Shown in pieces: positions 16,296 through 23,681 of a DNA stretch of 34,089 nucleotides. The position numbers and the translations under genes are program-made. Each line of letters starts with the position of its first letter. Position 1 is the first letter of the stretch. The DNA is from JBARCX01 sp049794535 (GTDB lineage: Bacteria > Pseudomonadota > Gammaproteobacteria > Xanthomonadales > Rhodanobacteraceae): NCBI GenBank assembly GCA_049794535.1, contig JBARCX010000372.1:1-34089 (forward strand), given 5' to 3'. The notes beneath the pieces are model-generated. The model saw only the letters and a list, made by a program, of their open reading frames with translations. It was not told the origin of the DNA and made no database searches.

Positions 16296-16300
16296 AGCAG

Positions 16301-16333
16301 GAGGCGGAGGATGTTGAACGTTCCCCCCGCCTC
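16301..16333. terminator. Inverted repeat between converging GH31 and isomerase genes
   Basis: GAGGCGG (16301-16307) and CCGCCTC (16327-16333) can pair across a 19-base loop, beginning six bases after the GH31 stop and ending seven before the end of the minus-strand gene. No T run. A two-way terminator is inferred from position. Confidence 0.4.
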
Positions 16334-16339
16334 TGGCGT

Positions 16340-17095
16340 TCAGCCCTTGCTCTTGAGTCGTGCTACCAATTGCTGCAACACGGTCTGCGTCTGTGGATGG
16401 AAGAACGATTCAACGAAACCTTCGATCGGCAATGCATCGACATCGGCATAGGCTTCGATCAAATCGTTGCGGGCAATCCGACGCGTGGCCAGCATGGCGT
16501 GCGGAGGTAGTGCCAGCAGTTGGCCCAGCCAATGCAGCGCATGCGGGGTCACTTGATCGACTCCAGCGAGCTCGTCGACGAAGCCGCAGGCCAGAGCCTG
16601 TTCCGCATCGATCATCGCGCCAGCGACCAATAGCCGTTCGGCGCGGTAGTTACCCACCACGCGACGCAGTGCGAGCTGGATGCAGTCGGGCACAGTCAGC
16701 CCCACTTGCACTTCGTTGAGGCCGATCTTGTACGACCCCTGCGCCATCACGCGGTAATCGCAGAACAGCGAAAGCACCGCGCCACCCGCCGGGCTGTGAC
16801 CCGTGATCGCGGCGACCAGCGGCACCGGCGAGTGTGCCAACGTGGCACACAGCCGGAAAAATTCACGCCAATAGTCACGTACGCCAGCGCGATCTCGCAG
16901 GAGCAGCGCCGGTACATCGACACCGGCAGAAAACATGCCAGGTGCACCCGACAACACGATGCCACGTGTGCCATCACGCACGGCATCGTCGATGCTCTCG
17001 CGCAGGCTGCGCAGCAGTTCGAGGTTGAGCGCATTGACCGGCGGCCGTGCCAGTTGGATTTCAGTGATGGCGTCGTGGCTGACGAGGTTGAGCAT
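16340..17095 (-). CDS. Delta3-delta2-enoyl-CoA isomerase-like crotonase (ECI1-like)
   Basis: Crotonase-fold protein, 251 residues, that reads like mitochondrial ECI1, which shifts a 3-enoyl-CoA double bond to the 2-trans position so that unsaturated fatty acids can be degraded. Evidence: the oxyanion-hole segments MFSAGVDVPALL and GHSPAGGAVLSLFCDYRVMA, and the active-site IGLNEVQVGLTVP with a single catalytic Glu128. The Glu that hydratases carry in the GGG-x-E position is absent here (PAGGAVL). This loss, plus the GLNE motif, is what separates isomerases from hydratases. The C-terminal VARLKSKG also resembles ECI1. The start is ATG at 17095. It is the last gene of the minus-strand series uvrA, thioesterase, DUF4139, isomerase, 64 bases after the previous one. 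The function is inferred from motifs. Confidence 0.82.
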   Translation of the reverse strand: MLNLVSHDAITEIQLARPPVNALNLELLRSLRESIDDAVRDGTRGIVLSGAPGMFSAGVDVPALLLRDRAGVRDYWREFFRLCATLAHSPVPLVAAITGHSPAGGAVLSLFCDYRVMAQGSYKIGLNEVQVGLTVPDCIQLALRRVVGNYRAERLLVAGAMIDAEQALACGFVDELAGVDQVTPHALHWLGQLLALPPHAMLATRRIARNDLIEAYADVDALPIEGFVESFFHPQTQTVLQQLVARLKSKG

Positions 17096-17159
17096 GGTGC
17101 GATTCCGGAAGGTTGGATGGCGGCTCGGTCATGAGCCGTGCCGGCAACTGTGAGAAACG

Positions 17160-18635
17160 TTATTCCTGCGGCTGATCGTCGGCCGTCCAGGTGTAATGCA
17201 CAGCATAGTCCAGCACGGCTTTGCCACTGGCGGGCACGTCGACGCGGAACTCCAGTGTGTCCGCAGTCTGCTTGCTCGGCTTGATGCTCGACGAAGCGAG
17301 CTTCCATTCGCGCCAGCGATTCGGATGCTCGCGTACAGTAATGGTGCGTGCGCTTTCGCTGGCATTGGTGAGGGTGATGCGGAACGTTTCGTCCAGCGTG
17401 CGCCCCGCTTTGTCCACGTGAAAGTCGGTGCGCTCACGCGTGCCGCGCAGATCGAATGCCGTGCCCAAGGTGATCGTGGCATCGCTACCTTTCGGCGTAT
17501 CAGCGATGCGGCCTTCGCCGATAAATTGCGGCACTCCGTTGCGATCGGCGGTGAGTACACGCAGATAACCGGCGGGCAGGCTGTCGAACGCGTTCAGCTG
17601 CAAGGTGCTGACGATGGCGCTGTTGCCACCCTGGTTGAAATCTCGACCCAGCATCGGCTGCGGTGGCATCCACTGGCCGCCGTTTTCATACAGTGCGGTG
17701 CGCACGCAACCCATGCTGCGGGTGGCATACAACGGGGTTTGGCTAACGCTGCCATCCGGCAAGTCGATGGGGGCGGGCAGGGCGTAACTGCGATAGTCGG
17801 CCAGTGTCGATTGCTCTGGCATCGGCGAAGCTGCCTCTGCTGCCATGGCTTTCATCATCATCGGCCGGGGGGCTGAGCTTTTGGCGAAATTTGGCTCGCC
17901 AGCGATGAGGGTGAGCTTGGCATTGTGCCAATCGCGGCCGCTGCGATTGGCGATGCTGGCACGCGATTCGAATTGCATCTGGCATGCGTTGCCAGGTTGC
18001 AGCGTGGCTACATAGGCAGCGCGCCAGCCAAGGCCGGACGTGGGGTAGCTGAGCACGGCATCGGTATTGCCGGCGCGTGTGGCGTCCACGCGCAAGCGCA
18101 GACTTGAGCCAGACGGGAAGTTGCCACTGCTTACCTGCACGCCGGCGAAGTTGCGTACCAAGGTGGTGCCGCCGTTGCTATTGCGCACCACTAGTCCATC
18201 GTTCCCTGCGCGTAGCAGGGTGCCGGTGGTTAGCGACTGGCCGTTGTCACCGAGCACTTCGATGGTGCGGCCGGTGAGCCCGGTCAGCGCTGCGTTCGTG
18301 CCCTGGCCGAGCAGTAGTCGCTGCGATATCACTTTCGCGGCACCACCGGGGAATCCAAGGGCCAATGCTTCGGCATCGAGCTGGTCAGGCAGGTCGCCAA
18401 GCACAATGTCTTGCGTACCGGCCTGCAGAGTTAGCGTGCGCTGTTCGCGCACCACGGCGTAACCCTCATTGATGTTGTTGTCGCCATGGCTGGCGTACAG
18501 CGCAGGGCTGTCGCTGCGATACAACGTGATATCGGAACCATCGGCAGCTTGTGCATCGGCGGCAAGAGCCAAGGGTGCGCCGCAGAGGGCGCTGACACAG
18601 GCGAGGGCAAGGGCGGTTCGATGCTGCAGTGTCAT
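17160..18635 (-). CDS. Exported DUF4139 protein
   Basis: Function unknown. 491 residues with a signal peptide (ALALACVSALCGAPLALAADA). The mature protein shows an N-terminal beta-rich part (EGYAVVREQRTLTLQAGTQDIVLGDLPDQLDAEAL), then the DUF4139 region with VLSYPTSGLGWRAAYVATL and RSGRDWHNAKLTLIAGEPN. After a short Met/Ala-rich insertion (about 255-275) come GTAFDLRGTRERTDF and RTITVREHPNRWREWKL, ending in VLDYAVHYTW. Proteins of this family are secreted and in some groups sit near the cell surface. The activity is not established. The start is ATG at 18635 with GGAGCG about 5 bases before it. A strong hairpin (18670-18702) separates it from the thioesterase gene upstream, so it may have its own transcript. 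Confidence 0.85.
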   Translation of the reverse strand: MTLQHRTALALACVSALCGAPLALAADAQAADGSDITLYRSDSPALYASHGDNNINEGYAVVREQRTLTLQAGTQDIVLGDLPDQLDAEALALGFPGGAAKVISQRLLLGQGTNAALTGLTGRTIEVLGDNGQSLTTGTLLRAGNDGLVVRNSNGGTTLVRNFAGVQVSSGNFPSGSSLRLRVDATRAGNTDAVLSYPTSGLGWRAAYVATLQPGNACQMQFESRASIANRSGRDWHNAKLTLIAGEPNFAKSSAPRPMMMKAMAAEAASPMPEQSTLADYRSYALPAPIDLPDGSVSQTPLYATRSMGCVRTALYENGGQWMPPQPMLGRDFNQGGNSAIVSTLQLNAFDSLPAGYLRVLTADRNGVPQFIGEGRIADTPKGSDATITLGTAFDLRGTRERTDFHVDKAGRTLDETFRITLTNASESARTITVREHPNRWREWKLASSSIKPSKQTADTLEFRVDVPASGKAVLDYAVHYTWTADDQPQE

Positions 18636-18669
18636 ATCGCGCTCCGTCGGATAGGTCGACGGTCATCAT

Positions 18670-18702
18670 AGCGGGCACAGGTGAATCGCAACTGTGCCCG
18701 CT
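18670..18702 (-). terminator. Perfect 11-bp hairpin between thioesterase and DUF4139 genes
   Basis: AGCGGGCACAG (18670-18680) pairs perfectly with CTGTGCCCGCT (18692-18702) around an 11-base loop, starting 11 bases after the thioesterase stop on the minus strand. No T run follows. It may partly terminate transcripts coming from uvrA or stabilise their 3' end. Confidence 0.5.
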
Positions 18703-18712
18703 TAGCGCCTCT

Positions 18713-19243
18713 TCAACTGTGGTTTTGACTCGCTGCTGCATCGCGTATGGCCTGCGGCAGAGGTACCGGTGTGCCGGTGGTGGGGTTCATCCACACCATG
18801 ACCACGTGGCCGTCGCTATACAGGCGTTGCGCATCGTCAGCGTCGACGATGCGGTGGACGACCGTCATCGAGCTATTGCCCAGTCGTGTGCAATACAACT
18901 CGACACGCAGATGCGCAGGCCATTCGATCGGGCGCCGGTAGTTGATTTCGCTAGCGGCCAGCACCGGCATCGAGTGCTCGTCGAACCAGGGGCCGGGAAC
19001 ATGCTTCAGCCACTGCAGCCGCGCCTCTTCCAGATAAGTGAGGTAGATGGAATTGTTGACGTGGTTGAACGCATCGAGATCGCGCCAGCGCACGTCGATG
19101 GCTGCGATGAACAATGGCGCGGGCGCGGCATGCTGAGCCGGCCCGTTTTCGATAGTTGCGTTCGCGACCGATTCGACTGTGGCAGGTGCAGAGGATTTGC
19201 GCGATTTCTTCACGGGGGGTTGTTCGGTGTTGCTAGGGGTCAT
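18713..19243 (-). CDS. Acyl-CoA thioesterase, 4HBT hotdog family
   Basis: Hydrolyses an acyl-CoA thioester. The substrate is not predictable. 176 residues. The hotdog core starts near residue 45 and contains VRWRDLDAFNHVNNSIYLTYLEEARLQWL, with the usual catalytic Asp (55 or 57) and the HVNN turn. SEINYRRPIEWPAHLRVELYCTRLGNSSM and a VVMVWMNPTTGTPVPLP ending follow. The first 44 residues are an unusual low-complexity extension rich in Lys, Ser, Ala and Thr that is not part of the fold, and the annotated start could in principle be further in. ATG 19243 overlaps the uvrA stop by four bases (ATGA), so translation is coupled to uvrA, which supports the long form. Confidence 0.88.
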   Translation of the reverse strand: MTPSNTEQPPVKKSRKSSAPATVESVANATIENGPAQHAAPAPLFIAAIDVRWRDLDAFNHVNNSIYLTYLEEARLQWLKHVPGPWFDEHSMPVLAASEINYRRPIEWPAHLRVELYCTRLGNSSMTVVHRIVDADDAQRLYSDGHVVMVWMNPTTGTPVPLPQAIRDAAASQNHS

Positions 19244-22152
19244 GCTTTTTGTTTCCGTGCCGCTGGCTTGGTTTTGCTGGCGGTCTTGGTAGCTTTTGCA
19301 GGCTTTACTGGTTTTGCTGGTTTGGTAGGCTTTAAGTGCGATGCGAGGAAGTGGCCAGTGTGCGACTCGCGTGTTGCTGCCACCGTTTCCGGCGTACCTG
19401 ATATGAGAATCCGTCCGCCGCCAGCACCGCCTTCGGGACCGAGGTCGACAATCCAGTCGGCGGTCTTGATCACATCGAGGTTGTGCTCAATCACCACCAC
19501 TGTGTTGCCCTGGTCGACCAGTTGATGCAGCACGTCGAGCAGTTGCTCGATGTCGTGGAAGTGCAGGCCGGTGGTCGGCTCATCGAGAATGTAGAGCGTG
19601 TTGCCGGTGTCGCGCTTGGATAGCTCCTTGGAGAGCTTCACGCGCTGCGCCTCACCACCGGAAAGCGTAGTCGCGCTCTGCCCGAGCTTGACGTAGTCCA
19701 GGCCCACCGAGCGCAGGGTGTCGAGCTTACGCGCGATGGTCGGCACGTTCTCGAACAGCTTCTGTGCGTCTTCCACCGTCATGCCGAGCACGTCGGCAAT
19801 CGTGTGGCCCTTGTAATGAATTTCCAGCGTCTCGCGGTTGTAACGCTTGCCGTGGCAGACGTCGCAGGGCACGTAGACGTCGGGGAGAAAATGCATCTCC
19901 ACCTTGATCATGCCGTCGCCTTCGCAGGCTTCGCAGCGGCCGCCGCGTACGTTGAAACTGAAGCGTCCCGGTGTGTAACCACGCGAACGCGCTTCAGGCA
20001 CCTGAGCGTAAAGTTCGCGCAGCGGTGTGAACAGTCCCGTGTACGTGGCGGGATTGGAGCGCGGTGTGCGGCCGATCGGTGACTGATCGATATCAACCAC
20101 CTTATCGAACAGATCCATGCCGGTGACCGACTTGTACGGCGCCGGCTGTGCGCTGGCGCCATTCAATTCGGTGGCGGCGATGCAGAACAAGGTGTCGTTG
20201 ATCAGCGTCGACTTGCCCGAGCCAGATACACCGGTAACGCAGGTGAACAAGCCGGCAGGAATCGCCAGGTCGACGTTCTTGAGGTTGTTGCCACTGGCGC
20301 CTTTCAGGTGCAGCCATGAAGCCTTATCGATCGGTTGGCGACGTTCCGTCGGCACCTCAATGGCACGTACACCGGAAAGAAACTGGCCGGTGATCGAACG
20401 CTTCGATGCCAGGATGTCCTTGACCGTGCCTTGCGCGACTATTTCGCCGCCGTGCACGCCTGCACCGGGACCGATGTCGAGCACGTGATCGGCCATGCGG
20501 ATCGCATCTTCGTCGTGCTCTACCACGATCACGGTATTGCCGAGATCACGCAGCCGGGTGAGCGTGCCGAGCAGGCGTTCGTTGTCACGCTGGTGCAGGC
20601 CGATGGATGGTTCGTCGAGCACATACATCACGCCGACCAGGCCGGCGCCGATCTGCGAGGCGAGTCGAATACGTTGCGCTTCGCCACCGGAGAGCGTGTC
20701 AGCCTGACGGTCCAAGGTCAGATAATTCAGGCCTACGTCGTTCAAGAAGGTCAGGCGCTCGCGGATCTCCTTGACGATCTTTACCGCGATCTCGCCACGC
20801 CAGCCGGCGAGCTTGAGTTTATCGAAGAACGCCAATGCATCGTCGATGGAGCGATGCGTCAGCGAGGGTAGTGCGTGGTCGGCAACGAATACGTTTCGTG
20901 CCGAACGGTTCAGGCGCTGGCCTTCGCACTCCGGACAGGGCTGGTCGCTAATGTACTTCGCCAACTCTTCGCGTACGGCCGGCGACTCCGTTTCCTTGTA
21001 GCGCCGATCGAGGTTCGGCAGGATGCCTTCGAATGCGTGCTCGCGAGTGACCTTGCCGCCGCGTTCAGTGATGTAGCGGAACGCGATCGGCTCCTTGCCG
21101 CTGCCGTACAGGATGGCTTTCTGCACGTTCGCCGAGAGCTTCTCCCACGGTGTGTCGACGTCGAAGCCGTAATGCGCCGCCAACGACAGAATGAGTTGGA
21201 AATAGTGCGCGTTGCGACGATCCCAGCCGCGCACTGCGCCGCCGGACAACGGCAGTTCTGGATGGCCGACAACGCGTGACGCATCGAACACCTGAGTGAC
21301 GCCTAAGCCATCGCAGCTCGGGCAGGCGCCTACCGGTGAATTGAACGAGAACAGGCGTGGCTCAAGCTCCGGTAACGAGTAATCGCAAACCGGGCAGGAA
21401 TAGCGCGATGACAGCAATTGCTCGGGTGCTTTCGCATCATCCATATTGGCCAGGATCACCAGCCCATCGCCAAGCCGCAGTGCGGTTTCGAACGATTCGG
21501 CAAGGCGCTGCTTGATGTCGTCGCGCGGGCGGAAGCGATCGATGACGACTTCGATGGTGTGCTTCTGACGCAGCGTTAGTGGCGGTACCGCGTCGAGGTC
21601 GAACACCGTGCCGTCCACGCGTGCGCGCACAAAACCCTGAGCGCGTAGCTGGTCGAACACCTGCACGTGCTCGCCCTTACGCTCGCGGATCACTGGGGCA
21701 AGCAGCATCAAGCGCTTTTCCGGATCAAGCGCCAAGGTGGAATCAACCATCTGGCTGATCGTCTGCGCCTCAAGCGGAATGCCATGATCGGGACAGCGCG
21801 GCGTGCCGACGCGAGCGAATAGCAGGCGGAGGTAGTCGTACACCTCGGTGATCGTGCCCACGGTGGAACGCGGGTTGTGCGAGGTGGATTTCTGCTCGAT
21901 CGAGATCGCTGGCGACAACCCCTCGATGTGGTCGACGTCAGGCTTCTCCATCATCGACAGGAACTGCCGTGCATAGGCCGACAGCGACTCGACGTAGCGC
22001 CGTTGGCCCTCGGCGTAGATGGTGTCGAACGCAAGCGAGGACTTGCCTGAGCCCGATAGACCGGTAATCACGATCAGTCGGTCACGGGGCAGGTCGAGGT
22101 CGATGTTCTTAAGGTTATGCGTGCGCGCGCCGCGTATGCGGATGGTGTCCAT
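19240..22152 (-). CDS. uvrA: Excinuclease ABC subunit A
   Basis: DNA-damage sensor of nucleotide excision repair. It loads UvrB at lesions and is a dimeric double ABC ATPase. The 970 residues include Walker A of the first domain (GLSGSGKSSLAFDTIYAEG, Lys37) and QRRYVESLSAYARQFL. A first zinc finger has CPVCDYSLPEL and GACPSCDGLG. The first signature is LSGGEAQRIRLASQIG, followed by VLDEPSIGLHQRD. The second Walker A is GVSGSGKSTLINDTL. The second zinc finger has GGRCEACEGDGMIKVEMHFL and CDVCHGKRYN. The second signature is LSGGEAQRVKLSKELS, followed by ILDEPTTGLHFHD. The last 30 or so residues are a Lys/Pro/Ala/Thr-rich tail beyond the conserved end. Divergent from the DUF2059 gene. I could not find a convincing LexA box upstream. 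Confidence 0.98.
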   Translation of the reverse strand: MDTIRIRGARTHNLKNIDLDLPRDRLIVITGLSGSGKSSLAFDTIYAEGQRRYVESLSAYARQFLSMMEKPDVDHIEGLSPAISIEQKSTSHNPRSTVGTITEVYDYLRLLFARVGTPRCPDHGIPLEAQTISQMVDSTLALDPEKRLMLLAPVIRERKGEHVQVFDQLRAQGFVRARVDGTVFDLDAVPPLTLRQKHTIEVVIDRFRPRDDIKQRLAESFETALRLGDGLVILANMDDAKAPEQLLSSRYSCPVCDYSLPELEPRLFSFNSPVGACPSCDGLGVTQVFDASRVVGHPELPLSGGAVRGWDRRNAHYFQLILSLAAHYGFDVDTPWEKLSANVQKAILYGSGKEPIAFRYITERGGKVTREHAFEGILPNLDRRYKETESPAVREELAKYISDQPCPECEGQRLNRSARNVFVADHALPSLTHRSIDDALAFFDKLKLAGWRGEIAVKIVKEIRERLTFLNDVGLNYLTLDRQADTLSGGEAQRIRLASQIGAGLVGVMYVLDEPSIGLHQRDNERLLGTLTRLRDLGNTVIVVEHDEDAIRMADHVLDIGPGAGVHGGEIVAQGTVKDILASKRSITGQFLSGVRAIEVPTERRQPIDKASWLHLKGASGNNLKNVDLAIPAGLFTCVTGVSGSGKSTLINDTLFCIAATELNGASAQPAPYKSVTGMDLFDKVVDIDQSPIGRTPRSNPATYTGLFTPLRELYAQVPEARSRGYTPGRFSFNVRGGRCEACEGDGMIKVEMHFLPDVYVPCDVCHGKRYNRETLEIHYKGHTIADVLGMTVEDAQKLFENVPTIARKLDTLRSVGLDYVKLGQSATTLSGGEAQRVKLSKELSKRDTGNTLYILDEPTTGLHFHDIEQLLDVLHQLVDQGNTVVVIEHNLDVIKTADWIVDLGPEGGAGGGRILISGTPETVAATRESHTGHFLASHLKPTKPAKPVKPAKATKTASKTKPAARKQKA

Positions 22153-22306
22153 GACGCCCGGGGTTGGGGAAAAACTGCACTATACCAAACCAGTCAGGTT
22201 AGTTATTGCCGTGTGCTTCGAAATTCAGGGCTTCAGGAATCGATGTGCTGCGTGTGGCTTAATACAAAGCTAGGCCGTCGCCGGTCGATGCTGCGAGAGA
22301 TAGCGA

Positions 22307-22822
22307 ATGAGCAAGTGGACAGTCTGGGGAGCCGCCTTAGTGCTGGCAGTGAGTGCAGCCCCCGCCGTCGGTGCGACTCAGCCTCCCAGCGAAGATCAGG
22401 TGAAGCAGCTGATGGCAGTGTTCAGTGTGGACAAGGTGTTCAGTCAAATGAATACCCAGATGGCCAGCGTGATGAGCCAGCAGGTGCCGTGCGTGCCGAC
22501 GAGTTACTGGCAGAACTATATTGATGCCGACGGCGTAAAGGCACTTATGGAGCGCATGGTGCCGATCTATCAGCGCCATTTCACGGCCGACGATGTGGAG
22601 GGTCTGCTGAAATTCTATCGCTCACCACTAGGGCAGAAAGTGATCACGCAGATGCCTCAGGTGATGTCCGAGGCGACACTGGCCAACCAGCAGTGGGGCC
22701 AAGAGCGTGCCCAACAGATGCTCGGCCAGCTGGAGAAGGACGGCAAGCTTGATGCTCAGGCTCGCTGCCCGGCTGCGCCAGCCGTTGATGCGCCCCTGTC
22801 GAAGGGCAAGTCTGGCAAGTAG
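22307..22822 (+). CDS. Exported DUF2059 protein
   Basis: Function unknown. 171 residues with a signal peptide (WGAALVLAVSAAPAVGA). The mature part has the DUF2059 core: MVPIYQRHFTADDVEGLLKFYRSPLGQKV, followed by a helical segment MPQVMSEATLANQQWGQERAQQMLGQL. Two cysteines (in QVPCVPTS and QARCPAAP) may pair in the periplasm. The C-terminal end is Pro/Ala/Lys-rich. The start is ATG 22307 with a GAGAGA-type purine run about 10 bases before. It is divergent from uvrA across 154 bases and precedes the rplU promoter by about 50 bases, so it is probably a single-gene transcript. Confidence 0.85.
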   Translation: MSKWTVWGAALVLAVSAAPAVGATQPPSEDQVKQLMAVFSVDKVFSQMNTQMASVMSQQVPCVPTSYWQNYIDADGVKALMERMVPIYQRHFTADDVEGLLKFYRSPLGQKVITQMPQVMSEATLANQQWGQERAQQMLGQLEKDGKLDAQARCPAAPAVDAPLSKGKSGK

Positions 22823-22870
22823 CCGGCTCTAAGATGGTGCCCGGCGGTGATTTGGCTCACTGAGCAGGAA

Positions 22871-22900
22871 TTGACCAGATTGCGGCCAGTTGGTTATAAT
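22871..22900 (+). promoter_or_regulatory. Strong sigma70 promoter for rplU-rpmA
   Basis: TTGACC (22871-22876) and a perfect TATAAT (22895-22900) are separated by 18 bases, the best promoter match in the window. Predicted +1 is about 22907, giving a leader of about 60 bases before the rplU ATG. Confidence 0.75.
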
Positions 22901-22906
22901 CCCAGG

Positions 22907-22933
22907 TTCGTCAGCGCCTGAATGGCTGACGAA
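22907..22933 (+). promoter_or_regulatory. 5' leader hairpin of rplU-rpmA mRNA
   Basis: TTCGTCAGC (22907-22915) pairs perfectly with GCTGACGAA (22925-22933) around a nine-base loop. The first paired base coincides with the predicted transcription start, so the mRNA would begin in a hairpin. Possible roles are 5' stabilisation or binding of a ribosomal protein for autoregulation. Neither is shown. Confidence 0.5.
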
Positions 22934-22966
22934 ACCCAAGAGAATAACTACACAAGGGATAATCCC

Positions 22967-23281
22967 ATGAGTTACGCAGTCATTAAGACCGGCGGCAAGC
23001 AGTACCGCGTTCAGCAGGGCGATGTCCTGCGCGTGGAACTGTTGAACGCCGAAGAAGGCGCCACCGTTAAGTTCGACGAAGTGCTGCTGGTTGGCGCTGG
23101 TGAGTCGATTACCGTTGGTGCCCCGACCGTGGCCGGTGCCACCGTCAGTGCCACCGTGCGTAAGCACGGCCGTGCAGACAAGATCCGCATCATCAAATTC
23201 CGCCGCCGCAAGCACTACAAGCGTCAGCAGGGTCACCGTCAGCATTTCACCGAAGTCGAGATCACAGGCATCAACGCCTGA
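22967..23281 (+). CDS. rplU: 50S ribosomal protein L21
   Basis: Large-subunit protein that binds 23S rRNA and contacts L20. The frame is open from 22922, but AAGG at 22954-22957 and the family N-terminus (SYAVIKTGGKQYRVQQGDV) fix the start at ATG 22967, giving 104 residues, the usual length. The C-terminal basic RNA-binding segment is present (IIKFRRRKHYKRQQGHRQHF, then TEVEITGINA). rpmA begins 19 bases downstream and obgE follows, the conserved rplU-rpmA-obgE order. Confidence 0.97.
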   Translation: MSYAVIKTGGKQYRVQQGDVLRVELLNAEEGATVKFDEVLLVGAGESITVGAPTVAGATVSATVRKHGRADKIRIIKFRRRKHYKRQQGHRQHFTEVEITGINA

Positions 23282-23300
23282 GCAACTGGAGCATTGAGTC

Positions 23301-23558
23301 ATGGCACATAAAAAAGGCGTAGGTTCCAGCCGCAACGGTCGCGATTCGAACCCGAAATACCTCGGCGTCAAGATCTACGGTGGCCAGGCCATCGAGGCCG
23401 GCAACATCATCGTGCGTCAGCGCGGTACCCAGTTCCATCCCGGTACCGGCGTGGGTCTCGGTCGTGACCACACCCTGTTCGCGCTGGTTGACGGCACCGT
23501 TCAGTTCAAGGTTCGCGGCGAGAAGAACCGCCGTTACGTCGACGTCGTTAAGGGCTAA
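23301..23558 (+). CDS. rpmA: 50S ribosomal protein L27
   Basis: Large-subunit protein whose N-terminal tail reaches the peptidyl-transferase centre. The 85 residues are complete. The start is directly at MAHKKGVGSSRNGRDSNPKYLG, so this is the short proteobacterial form without the leader peptide that firmicutes cleave off. GGQAIEAGNIIVRQRGTQFHPG and GRDHTLFALVDG are typical. The promoter is shared with rplU, and an intrinsic terminator begins 23 bases after the stop. Confidence 0.97.
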   Translation: MAHKKGVGSSRNGRDSNPKYLGVKIYGGQAIEAGNIIVRQRGTQFHPGTGVGLGRDHTLFALVDGTVQFKVRGEKNRRYVDVVKG

Positions 23559-23581
23559 TCCCCTTCGATGTTGCTGCGAAG

Positions 23582-23603
23582 GCCCCGCTTCGGCGGGGCT
23601 TTT
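23582..23603 (+). terminator. Intrinsic terminator of rplU-rpmA
   Basis: GCCCCGC (23582-23588), loop TTCG, GCGGGGC (23593-23599), then TTTT and a further TTT shortly after. A classic rho-independent terminator with a stable UUCG loop. obgE begins 78 bases later and so needs read-through or its own promoter. Confidence 0.85.
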
Positions 23604-23681
23604 CGTTTGTAAGAATGGCCACTCGGCTATCCTGCACCCCAGCTTCTCTAGCTCCCCTCATACAGTTCCCCGGACCACCTT

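Noticed and set aside
18629..19525. 298-residue plus-strand frame across thioesterase and uvrA
   Set aside because: Antisense to two well supported overlapping genes. Its composition is mixed and it has no ribosome site.
22153..22306. LexA (SOS) box upstream of uvrA
   Set aside because: TTAGTTATTG at 22199 resembles half of a xanthomonad-type box, but the second half is not there, and no enteric CTGT-N8-ACAG is found.
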